Shown here in pieces: positions 56,919 through 64,000 of a stretch of 64,000 nt of DNA (positions within the stretch are counted from its first letter, which is position 1; every line of letters starts with the position of its first letter). The stretch covers positions 1 through 64,000 of the forward strand of contig JAJTZC010000005.1 in the NCBI GenBank assembly GCA_032906705.1. The letters run 5' to 3'. The position numbers and the translations under genes are program-made. The notes below the pieces were generated by a model. That model did no database searches and was not told the origin of the DNA. It saw only the letters and a list, made by a program, of their open reading frames with translations. Origin of the DNA: DASPPF01 sp032906705 (GTDB taxonomy: Archaea; Thermoproteota; Nitrososphaeria; Nitrososphaerales; Gagatemarchaeaceae).

Positions 56919-58553
56919 CTATTTTAGCTGTTTGTAGAGCGATGAGACATCCAGCTCGAAGCCTGACACCGGCAGCCCCAAGCGGAAGGCGCTGACTGCC
57001 TCGGGCTTCACCTCTCCCACGAATCCGAGCTCCTCGCGACCGACCGAGACTGAGGCAGTCCTGCCCTCAGCGAAAGCCCAGTGAGAGGATTGTTTGGTGA
57101 GGGCCTCCCTCTCGGTCAAGAGTCTGACGAGCGATTCTAGGTGCATCTTCGACTCTGTGAAGGAGGACTGCGAGTGGGCAATGAGGCAGCCCAGACGCCA
57201 TCTTTCTGCGACTCCGCCCTTCTCCCTCAGATATACTCTGCCGACCTCGAAGACCCTCTGAGGATAATCCTCTTTCACGTTTCTCCCGAGGGCCGCCATC
57301 ATTGAAGGCAGCACGGAGTCCCGCAGGGTCGAGTGCTCGACGCTTCGGGGGTTCTCGACAACGATTCTGCGCTCCTGAGACCTTCCGAAGTTCTCGTAAA
57401 GCATGCAGTCGTCGACAAGCTCGTACGTCATCAACTCGACCATGCCGGAACCTGACATGAGATCGGCTGTCCTCTCCAGGAACTGGTTGAAGGAGTTGAA
57501 GGAGCCTGGCTGCCTGCTCTCTGGGTAGAGCGACCCGACCCTGTCGAATCCGTAGCCGAGGGCGACCTCCTCGGCAACGTCGACCGCATGGATCATGTCG
57601 ATTCTGTATCGTGGGACGAGTACCCTGTTGCCGATGACCCCCAGGCGGCTCCTCCGAAGGCACTTGATGGTCTCGCCCTTGGAGAGGCCGAGCCCGATCA
57701 CCCTCTCTAGCAGGCGAAGGTCGAGGGGAATCCACGTGCCCTTCAGGTCGGGGGTGACTCGCCTCTCATCCGGATAATTGATCGCCACCGAACCGATCTT
57801 GGCCCCCATTGCAGCCAGAGTTGTGGCAAGGACTGCAAGAACGTCGTCCCCCGCTCGCTTGTCTGTGCTGGTTACGTCTACAAACAGGCTCGTGGTCTTG
57901 GCCGAGACCTTGGTCCCGTTCCCGTTGATGACCGGGGGGAAGGAGAGCACTAGGCCCTTCGAGTCTGATATGATCGGGAGGAGTCTTGTTCTGCCGAAGA
58001 AGCCGCCATACTGCTTCCCCTGATCCGTCTCCGAAAGAATCTCACTCAGTGACATGTCCCTCTTCCCTTGCAGAGGTCTGAACCTGAAGCTAGTCGTTCT
58101 CGCCACGTAGTCAATTGGCTGTGATATCGCCTTCATGTCGTGGAGGCCAATCGCCACTCTCTTCCTTCTTCTTCCCAGGCCGTTGTGCAGGTCTTCTTGG
58201 AGGGAGATCAACTGCCGGACGTCCTCGCCGTCCATCCTCAGGCCCTCGGCAGAGACGCAAGCGATGAAGGGCCTGATGGGTGCGAGGCGCCTGTCCACGG
58301 CTACGGTGATTCCTGAAGGACTGAGAGAGAATGAAGGGGGACCGAGCTCCTTTCCCAACAACCCGCGAAGTGCCCTTGCTATCCCGTAGTCTGTGCCGAA
58401 GTCGGGCCTGTTGGGGCTGTATTCCACCCTGACGCTCTCCCTGTCCAATCCTTCGATGTCTAGTCCGAGGTATGGCAGCCTGTCAAGGATTCTTTTCCCG
58501 TCGGCCCCGACCATCCTGCTGAAGCGGGGCAGCTCGATTCTAACTACGGGCAA
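56919..58553 (-). CDS. pheT: Phenylalanyl-tRNA synthetase beta subunit
   Basis: 544 residues, archaeal length. B1/B3-like start (RIELPRFSRMVGADGKRILD) and B3/4 core with HNGLGRRRKRVAIGLHDMKA-like sequence. Next come the editing region, the B5 domain RYRIDMIHAVDVAEEVALGY, and the class II-like fold with LMTYELVDDCMLYENFG and VENPRSVEHSTLRDSVLPSM. The start overlaps the end of pheS by 14 bases. Confidence 0.96.
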   Translation of the reverse strand: MPVVRIELPRFSRMVGADGKRILDRLPYLGLDIEGLDRESVRVEYSPNRPDFGTDYGIARALRGLLGKELGPPSFSLSPSGITVAVDRRLAPIRPFIACVSAEGLRMDGEDVRQLISLQEDLHNGLGRRRKRVAIGLHDMKAISQPIDYVARTTSFRFRPLQGKRDMSLSEILSETDQGKQYGGFFGRTRLLPIISDSKGLVLSFPPVINGNGTKVSAKTTSLFVDVTSTDKRAGDDVLAVLATTLAAMGAKIGSVAINYPDERRVTPDLKGTWIPLDLRLLERVIGLGLSKGETIKCLRRSRLGVIGNRVLVPRYRIDMIHAVDVAEEVALGYGFDRVGSLYPESRQPGSFNSFNQFLERTADLMSGSGMVELMTYELVDDCMLYENFGRSQERRIVVENPRSVEHSTLRDSVLPSMMAALGRNVKEDYPQRVFEVGRVYLREKGGVAERWRLGCLIAHSQSSFTESKMHLESLVRLLTEREALTKQSSHWAFAEGRTASVSVGREELGFVGEVKPEAVSAFRLGLPVSGFELDVSSLYKQLK

Positions 58554-60030
58554 TCTCCGCCCTGTCCCTCAGCCAAGAAAGGTCGCTCGCGTAGAGCTGA
58601 CGCATGTCGTCCAACCCGTATCTTACTAGCATGAGACGCTCGATTCCCGGGCCCCAGGCCAAGACTGGCACCTTCACCCCCAGGGGCTTGGTCACCTCGG
58701 GCCTGAAGACCCCGGAACCACCGAGCTCGATCCATTCCTTCGCCACTCCGGAGTAGACGACTATCTGGAGCGAGGGTTCGGTGTAGGGGAAGAAGGTCGG
58801 CCAGAGCTTGACATCCCTGAGACCCAGCTTCTTGTAGAACTCTCTGAGGAATCCCATCAGGTGCCTGACGTTGAGGCCCTCCCCCACTATGATTCCGTCC
58901 ATCTGATGGAACTCTGCGAGGTGCTTGTAATCCAGGTTTTCATTCCTGTAAATCTTGCTCACTGCGAAGACGCGCGTCTCCTTCTCTCGCGACTCCGAGA
59001 GGGCCTTCACTGTGAGGACCGTGTTGTGGGTCCTTAGGACCAGGCGCCTTGCCTCCTCGATGCTCCAGTTGTATGACCAGCCGCGGCTGCCCGTCGTCCA
59101 GCCGTTTTCGTGGGTCCTGGCCACCCTGTCGACGACGCCAGCGCGGGCCAGCTTCCTGTCGGCGAGCCCATGGAGGTAGAAAGTGTCCTGCATCTCCCGG
59201 CCCGGGTGGTCCTGCGGGATGAACAGGGCGTCGAAGTTCCAGAAAGCGGGCTGGACGCTGTCGCCCTCGAGCTCCGTGAAGCCCATTGAGATGTACGCCT
59301 CCCTGACCTCTCTGATGAAGTCCCGGACGGGATGCCTCCGACCCGGGTAGAACTTCGGGGCCTTTGCCTCCACGTCAATCGGCCTGAGTCCGCGCGAACG
59401 CCATTCACCGGAGGCCAAGAGCTCGGGGGTCAGCCTGTCGATGTAATTGGACCCCGTTGCTGCCAATGCGGATTCGCGGCCCGCCTGGGTGATGGTAATG
59501 GAGAGAGACTTCGCCTCGTTTGATTTCAGTATGCCCCTCTTCTGCAGGTCCGCTGCCAGCCTCGCCTGGTCTGCAGAGAGGGAGTCTTCGCCTGTTCCAG
59601 ACGATACCAGCTCAAGGAGCGCGAGGAGTTTCTTGGGCCCTTCAGGGCTCACCACTCTCAACACAGGCGGGCTGATGCTCGAGTCGATGCTGACCCAGCC
59701 CGCTGCCCGCGCCCTCCCAAGCGCAGCCGAAAACTCTTCGTTTGAAGAGAACGCGCGTTTGAGATCTTCGAGGGTGCGCGGCTCGGTTCCTCCAGCTCTC
59801 TGAACTAGAAGCAACTCTGGCGGCATGCTGACCGCCACCGAGAGCCTACGACTCGTGGACTCTTTCAGCTGGACCAAACCCTTTGAGGAAAGCCATTCGA
59901 GAGAGCGCCTGACCTGGTCGGGATGGAGGTCGGCCTCCTTGACGAGGGAGTCGAACTCGAGGGCCCTCGCTCTCCCGAGTGCTGACAGGACGCGCCTCTC
60001 TATCGGGTGCAGCGTGCTCGGTGAGGCCAA
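58540..60030 (-). CDS. pheS: Phenylalanyl-tRNA synthetase alpha subunit
   Basis: 496 residues. N-terminal winged-helix units (IERRVLSALGRARALEFDSL, QVRRSLEWLSSKGLVQL) make up the tRNA-binding domain. The class II core has PVRDFIREVREAYISMGFTE, FIPQDHPGREMQDTFYLHG (motif 2 region) and VLAWGPGIERLMLVRYGLDD (motif 3). Lies between trpS and pheT in one leftward unit. Confidence 0.96.
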   Translation of the reverse strand: MASPSTLHPIERRVLSALGRARALEFDSLVKEADLHPDQVRRSLEWLSSKGLVQLKESTSRRLSVAVSMPPELLLVQRAGGTEPRTLEDLKRAFSSNEEFSAALGRARAAGWVSIDSSISPPVLRVVSPEGPKKLLALLELVSSGTGEDSLSADQARLAADLQKRGILKSNEAKSLSITITQAGRESALAATGSNYIDRLTPELLASGEWRSRGLRPIDVEAKAPKFYPGRRHPVRDFIREVREAYISMGFTELEGDSVQPAFWNFDALFIPQDHPGREMQDTFYLHGLADRKLARAGVVDRVARTHENGWTTGSRGWSYNWSIEEARRLVLRTHNTVLTVKALSESREKETRVFAVSKIYRNENLDYKHLAEFHQMDGIIVGEGLNVRHLMGFLREFYKKLGLRDVKLWPTFFPYTEPSLQIVVYSGVAKEWIELGGSGVFRPEVTKPLGVKVPVLAWGPGIERLMLVRYGLDDMRQLYASDLSWLRDRAEIARS

Positions 60031-60034
60031 CGAT

Positions 60035-61165
60035 TCACTTCCCCTTGGACTGCAGGTAGTTCCTGCTTTTCACAAGTAATTCCTTGGCGTCCCTCAGCAT
60101 TGCATCCCGCTTCTTCTGGTGCTGCTCCAGGAACTTCTTCACCAGGCCAGCAGCCTCCTGCTTGCACTCTCCGCACATCCGTATTCCCCCGACGCACTCG
60201 TCGTAGACCCGTTTGGCGTGCCGGTCGTCCAGTGCGAAATGGAAGTTGTAGAGGTCGTAAACGGGACAGATATCCGCCTGCCCACCGATCCGCCTCTGTT
60301 CCTCGACCGTCGCCCTTCCTCCCGTGAAGGAGCCGAGTACCTTCTTCGAAGCAGCCGACGGTGTCTCTTCAAGGGTGAACCCCGAAGCCGGGTCCCGCTT
60401 CGACATTTTGAAACCCCCTGTCAACGCTCTCTCTAGCTTATGATAAATCGCCGAGGGAGGGACAAAGCCGAACTCGTCATGGTACCTCGTGGCCAGGTCT
60501 CTCGTGAGCCTGATGTGTGGGTCCTGGTCGGCTCCCACGGGGACGAGGACGGGTTTGGGGCCGCCGAACTCTGGGAGCTGGGGCATCAAGATGTCGCCCG
60601 CCTGAATCAGAGCGGAGAGGTAGAGGCCGATCTGCCTCTCGCCGTAGATTGCCTCCAGCATGTTGTTGGTGACACCCCTTGAGAAGATGGTGGCGAAGCG
60701 CATCACCCGCATCTCCTCGCTCTGCCTGTAGACGACCGCCCTCTCCGGGTCGAGCCCGAGCGCCAGTATGTCGGCCACGTTCTGCACGGCGATCTTGAAG
60801 CTCTCCTGGAGCGGGAGCCCGTTGTCGCAGTAGGCCTCGACATCTGCGATGGCATAGAAGACCGTAGCCTTCTTGGATAGGGATTGGAAAAAGACCATGT
60901 CGTCTGCTGTCATCTTGTTTCCGAGGTGGAAGGTCCCGTCCGGTTTGATTCCGCTCATGATGGCGAAGGGCTTGCCATTGTCAACGGCGTCTAGCACCCT
61001 GGCAAGGTCTCGCTGGCCAAAGTCAATCCCCCGGCTGAGGTGGGTTCCGAGCTTCTTGAAGCGGGGCAGAAGTTGAGCGATCGGTTCTATGCCGAATTCG
61101 CTCTGCAAGCGAGAGTAATCCTTGATTGCGCTGGTCCCCCACGGGTCCAGCCTGTCTGTCTCCAC
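60035..61165 (-). CDS. trpS: Tryptophanyl-tRNA synthetase
   Basis: 376 residues, archaeal/eukaryotic type. HIGH variant in GIKPDGTFHLGNKMTADDMV; MLEAIYGERQIGLYLSALIQ; VPVGADQDPHIRLTRDLA; and KMSKS variant GGFKMSKRDPASGF. The C-terminal YDECVGGIRMCGECK contains three Cys that may bind metal. 4 bases separate it from pheS. Confidence 0.95.
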   Translation of the reverse strand: METDRLDPWGTSAIKDYSRLQSEFGIEPIAQLLPRFKKLGTHLSRGIDFGQRDLARVLDAVDNGKPFAIMSGIKPDGTFHLGNKMTADDMVFFQSLSKKATVFYAIADVEAYCDNGLPLQESFKIAVQNVADILALGLDPERAVVYRQSEEMRVMRFATIFSRGVTNNMLEAIYGERQIGLYLSALIQAGDILMPQLPEFGGPKPVLVPVGADQDPHIRLTRDLATRYHDEFGFVPPSAIYHKLERALTGGFKMSKRDPASGFTLEETPSAASKKVLGSFTGGRATVEEQRRIGGQADICPVYDLYNFHFALDDRHAKRVYDECVGGIRMCGECKQEAAGLVKKFLEQHQKKRDAMLRDAKELLVKSRNYLQSKGK

Positions 61166-61218
61166 AATGCCGCTGGCTGTCAGACTTCCGATTTAATCCC
61201 TTTCTACGCGCGGTGTGC

Positions 61219-61704
61219 CTATCGGCTCTTCAACGCGCGCCCAGCCGCGTCTATCATTCCGTCCCTGATTCTGGTTGAGGAGATGGGTTTGCCATCCTCG
61301 GCTAGAACGAACTCAACAGTGACAACCTGGAGCGGAGGGAAACCTTTCGCCGCCCGGAGCCTGTTCGCAAGTGAGACCCTGGAGGCGGTCTCCCTGCTGA
61401 CCACGATGGCCTCGACTTCGGCAGAGGCTATCCCTGGACCGAAGAAGCCATCGAGCTTGGCGATCAGATACTTACGACCCGGGAAGCTGGAGTCTAGGTA
61501 CCTCTTCAGACGCTCCACCCTCTCACCGTAGGTTTGGCCCGGGCTCTTTCCTTCCTTCCTTGCGAAGGAGTCGGAAGTGACACCTATCACGACCCGTTCG
61601 CCGACCTCGAAGCTCCTCGAAAGGAGTGCCTTGTGGCCGTCATGCAGTGAGTCGAAGGTGCCACCAGTTGCGACTACGAGATATTTTCTCGCTTGGGCGC
61701 TCAA
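61219..61704 (-). CDS. coaD: Phosphopantetheine adenylyltransferase, archaeal type
   Basis: 161 residues from a TTG (LSAQARKYLVVATGG). The nucleotidyltransferase signature is ATGGTFDSLHDGHKALLSRS (HxGH) and the second motif is GKPISSTRIRDGMID. YGERVERLKRYLDSSFPGRK and EAIVVSRETASRVSLANR match COG1019. It adenylates 4'-phosphopantetheine in CoA synthesis. The open frame to 61908 overlaps the map gene and is rejected. Divergent from map. Confidence 0.9.
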   Translation of the reverse strand: MSAQARKYLVVATGGTFDSLHDGHKALLSRSFEVGERVVIGVTSDSFARKEGKSPGQTYGERVERLKRYLDSSFPGRKYLIAKLDGFFGPGIASAEVEAIVVSRETASRVSLANRLRAAKGFPPLQVVTVEFVLAEDGKPISSTRIRDGMIDAAGRALKSR

Positions 61705-61775
61705 TTGAGAATCACTTGAAATAGCACTGGGTTTCGGTTCGAGGCAGCCACTCAAAAGAGTTGTGAGGCGGAATC

Positions 61776-62666
61776 GTGTCCATACCCGAACAGTATCATC
61801 GGTCAGGGAAGATAACCAGGGAGGTAAGGCGAGTTGTGAAGGAGTCCATCCAGCCCGGCATGAGCTACGTCGAGGCCTGCGAGTTGGTGGAGAGGGAGAT
61901 AGTCGCACGTGGTGGGGCCCCTGCTTTCCCGACTGGCATCGGTGTGAACCACGTCACAGCACACTACGCACCCCAGCCAGAGGACAGCTCAATCTTCACG
62001 GAATCTGACCTGATCAAGGTGGACTTCGGAGTTCACGTTGAGGGATATGTCACCGACACCGCGGTCACGCTCACCTTCAACCCTGAGTATGAGCCCCTCA
62101 TCGAAGCCGCCGAGCGGACGCTGAACGCCGCAGTGCAGGCACTGAAGAAGGAGCGGAGGCTAGGCGAAATCGGCCGCGAAATACTTCGGGAGGCCTCGCG
62201 GCTCGGGTTCAAGACGATAAAGAACCTGACGGGGCATACTGTGGACAGGTTCGTCGTTCACGCGGGCAAGAGCATTCCCAACATGTACATGCCGAACATG
62301 CCTTCCCTCAAGGACAGCGACGTCTTCGCCGTCGAGCCGTTCCTCACTTTCGGGTCGGCAGCAGGGTATGTGGTCGACGCGCCCTCGGAGACTATCTTCT
62401 CTGTGACAGCGAGGAAGAGCACGGGCGTCAAGGAGCTCGACGAATTCGCGGCGACGGTGTGGAGCGATAGGAAGACTCTGCCCTTCACCCCGAGGTGGTA
62501 CAGGGCCGCGCACGAGAGGGGCGAGCTCGACCGCCTGATCAAGGAGCTGGTCCGCAGGAAGGTGATGAGGTCGTATCCAGAGTTGATAGAGGCGTCGATG
62601 AGGCCTGTGGCCCAGTTCGAGCACACGATGGCTTTCGACGGCGGCGGCCTAGTCGTCCTAACTTGA
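61776..62666 (+). CDS. map: Methionine aminopeptidase, type 2
   Basis: 296 residues with the M24A metal ligands and substrate His: GIGVNHVTAHYAPQPED, KVDFGVHVEGYVTDTAVTLTF (two Asp), KNLTGHTVDRFVVHAGKSIP (His), DVFAVEPFLTFGS (Glu) and a final PVAQFEHTMAFDGGG (Glu). The helical insert of type 2 enzymes is present around RKVMRSYPELIEASMR. GTG start. It trims initiator Met. Confidence 0.95.
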   Translation: MSIPEQYHRSGKITREVRRVVKESIQPGMSYVEACELVEREIVARGGAPAFPTGIGVNHVTAHYAPQPEDSSIFTESDLIKVDFGVHVEGYVTDTAVTLTFNPEYEPLIEAAERTLNAAVQALKKERRLGEIGREILREASRLGFKTIKNLTGHTVDRFVVHAGKSIPNMYMPNMPSLKDSDVFAVEPFLTFGSAAGYVVDAPSETIFSVTARKSTGVKELDEFAATVWSDRKTLPFTPRWYRAAHERGELDRLIKELVRRKVMRSYPELIEASMRPVAQFEHTMAFDGGGLVVLT

Positions 62667-62864
62667 CTGCTTGGAAGCGGGTTCGGCGTAGACCAGGTTT
62701 ATCCTGGTTGGGTTGCCGCACTTGGTGCACTTCGCACCATCCTTGGTGATGTAGTCGCCGACCTGGAACGCGCGCTTCGTCTTCTGGCCGCAGACTGGGC
62801 ATTCCTCTATCGTGTACACAAGAAGCTTCGATTTCTTGTCGGCCGCTGGAACGGAGCTCATCAT
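62658..62864 (-). CDS. Small zinc-ribbon protein
   Basis: 68 residues with ECPVCGQKTKRAFQVGDYI and KCTKCGNPTRINLVYAE, a Cys4 ribbon with a CPVCG/CTKCG pattern. Its start overlaps the stop of the DUF1512-like gene by 4 bases, so it is translationally coupled to it and may be a partner. The stop overlaps the map gene end by 9 bases. Confidence 0.75.
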   Translation of the reverse strand: MMSSVPAADKKSKLLVYTIEECPVCGQKTKRAFQVGDYITKDGAKCTKCGNPTRINLVYAEPASKQSS

Positions 62865-63994
62865 TGCGCTACGCCCAACGAGTTTCCGATGCCGGCCAGC
62901 AGGATATCGTCGCCCTCCTTTGTCTTCTCCTCTATCAGCCGGTTCAGCACCTGGACCACTTTGTCGGAGGCCTCGGCTATCTCCTTGCGCATGACTGTGA
63001 TGGCCTCGAGGATGGACTGCTTCACAAGGATGGCGTAGAGGGGCACCTTGTGGCTGGTCGCCGCCTCCTCTATCTGGAACTTCTCGACTCCGATTCCGCC
63101 GATAGCCGCACCCACGCCTTCTGCAATCTCACCCGTCTTCTCTCCCTCCAGCTTGAGTGCGGCGTCGATCATGATGATTGCGCTCGGCTTTACGCCCATC
63201 TCGTCTACAATCTTCTTGATAGCTACTCCAGGCTGGCCCACGTAGGCCATCGGGCCCTCGGCTTTCAGCACGTAGAGCTTCCTTCCCTTGTACTCCGTCA
63301 CGGCCATCACCGTGTCCTTTGCCACGACCCTTTTCTCCTTCCCAACCATGAAACGCGAGACGATTACGGCGCCGATGCCGTCCCCGACAGGCTGGCCCAC
63401 CTTGAAGGAGTCGATGGCGTTCACGAGGGCGTCGGCTTCCTGGATTATCATCGGCATGAGCATCTGGAGTTGCACGAGCGTGAAGTAGGAGTTCGTCTTC
63501 TTCCCGAGCAGGTAGAAGTGCCTAACGATCTTGTGGATTTGGTTGAGTGCAGTGGCTACCTCGAGCAGATTCTCGGAGATGGAAACGGTCACAGGATTGG
63601 TCTGGGTAACGAGGGCCGAAACCTCTGCCCTGACCCTGTCGTTGTTGGTTGAAACTACGTGGTCCACCTTTCCGACTATGCCCTGAGGGTCCATGTCAAC
63701 TGGCATTATCGTCACGTAATCGAGGAACTGGTCGACCCTTTGGGTCGGGTCACCCGTGGACTTGCCGACGTTGGTGAGATATTCGATTGCCTCCTTCCTA
63801 GACTTGTCTTTCATTACCCTCAGCTTGTTCAGGCCTCGGCCTATGTCGTTCAGGGCGAAGTAAACCTGGATTCTGGTGGCGTAAAGACCGTACACAATGA
63901 AGAAGCCCAAGCTCGCGACGTAGAGCAATGTGTTAAGGTCGCTCGGCACTTGTAGGGGCATGAAAGTTGCTATGGACATCTCGTTCCTAGACAC
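62861..63994 (-). CDS. DUF1512-like archaeal membrane protein
   Basis: 377 residues, or fewer if translation starts at MSIATF or MPLQVP. One N-terminal membrane helix (NTLLYVASLGFFIVYGLYAT) precedes a long soluble region: ALNDIGRGLNKLRVMKDKSR, DYVTIMPVDMDPQGIVGKVD, MLMPMIIQEADALVNAIDSF, RVVAKDTVMAVTEYKGRKLY and ALKLEGEKTGEIAEGVGAAI. This is the layout I associate with archaeal DUF1512 proteins. Function unknown. The Gly-rich C-terminal half looks like a regulated binding fold. Coupled with the zinc-ribbon gene downstream. Confidence 0.72.
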   Translation of the reverse strand: MSRNEMSIATFMPLQVPSDLNTLLYVASLGFFIVYGLYATRIQVYFALNDIGRGLNKLRVMKDKSRKEAIEYLTNVGKSTGDPTQRVDQFLDYVTIMPVDMDPQGIVGKVDHVVSTNNDRVRAEVSALVTQTNPVTVSISENLLEVATALNQIHKIVRHFYLLGKKTNSYFTLVQLQMLMPMIIQEADALVNAIDSFKVGQPVGDGIGAVIVSRFMVGKEKRVVAKDTVMAVTEYKGRKLYVLKAEGPMAYVGQPGVAIKKIVDEMGVKPSAIIMIDAALKLEGEKTGEIAEGVGAAIGGIGVEKFQIEEAATSHKVPLYAILVKQSILEAITVMRKEIAEASDKVVQVLNRLIEEKTKEGDDILLAGIGNSLGVAQ

Positions 63995-64000
63995 GCACGC

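Overview
The window is archaeal. Evidence for this: aPelota, an archaeal-type DnaG, an L3-L4-L23-L2-S19 ribosomal cluster preceded by a SPOUT methylase, a 7S SRP RNA, TATA boxes about 25-30 bp upstream of many starts with little or no leader (including many TTG and GTG starts), archaeal-type PheS/PheT, a type-2 methionine aminopeptidase and archaeal-type CoaD. It is GC-rich. All six complete tRNA genes carry short introns (14-19 nt) at non-canonical sites. This suggests the Thermoproteota, perhaps a Thaumarchaeota/Nitrososphaeria-like lineage, but no 16S rRNA is present and the placement is inference. The genes imply an aerobic or facultative heterotroph: sugar uptake, proline catabolism, a lipoate-dependent 2-oxoacid dehydrogenase, and mercury detoxification.

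Layout. 1-5.9 kb: the tail of a BBE-type FAD oxidase, a decayed stretch, and a sugar ABC importer whose two permeases are fused into one protein. 5.9-7.9 kb: an ArsR-type regulator with a palindromic operator, merA, and a truncated heavy-metal domain. 7.9-11 kb: intron-containing tRNAs, a CBS protein, Hsp20 and HtpX. 11-16 kb: class II HMG-CoA reductase, a molybdopterin oxidoreductase, a zincin, a GNAT enzyme and a short CysRS. 15.8-20.6 kb: redox and membrane genes, including VKOR facing a DUF929 thioredoxin-fold protein, DedA and an ICMT-like methyltransferase. 20.6-24 kb: tRNA-Gly with tRNA debris, a lone TnpB, a CsaA-like protein, tRNA-Pro and an MFS transporter. 24.1-28.2 kb: the SPOUT methylase and ribosomal proteins, ending at S19. 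28.6-37 kb: P5C dehydrogenase and a lipoate/2-oxoacid dehydrogenase cluster (lipB, lpd, E2, fused E1, lipA) with an HTH regulator.

37.3-47.9 kb holds the most striking region. Two paralogous Lhr-type helicases flank a three-gene operon. Its products look like a minimal SMC5/6 complex: a short, apparently hinge-less SMC6-like ATPase, an Nse4-like kleisin, and an Nse3/MAGE-like KITE protein. An unknown protein and a COG1407-type phosphoesterase follow the second helicase.

47.9-64 kb is housekeeping: thioredoxin, Nudix, phosphoribosyltransferase, tRNA-Val, enolase, tRNA-Ser, an 89-nt assembly gap, SRP RNA, a Ncs6/CTU1-type thiolase, a site-2 protease, Pelota, DnaG, a Toprim protein, PheT-PheS-TrpS, CoaD, MetAP, a zinc ribbon and a DUF1512-like membrane protein.
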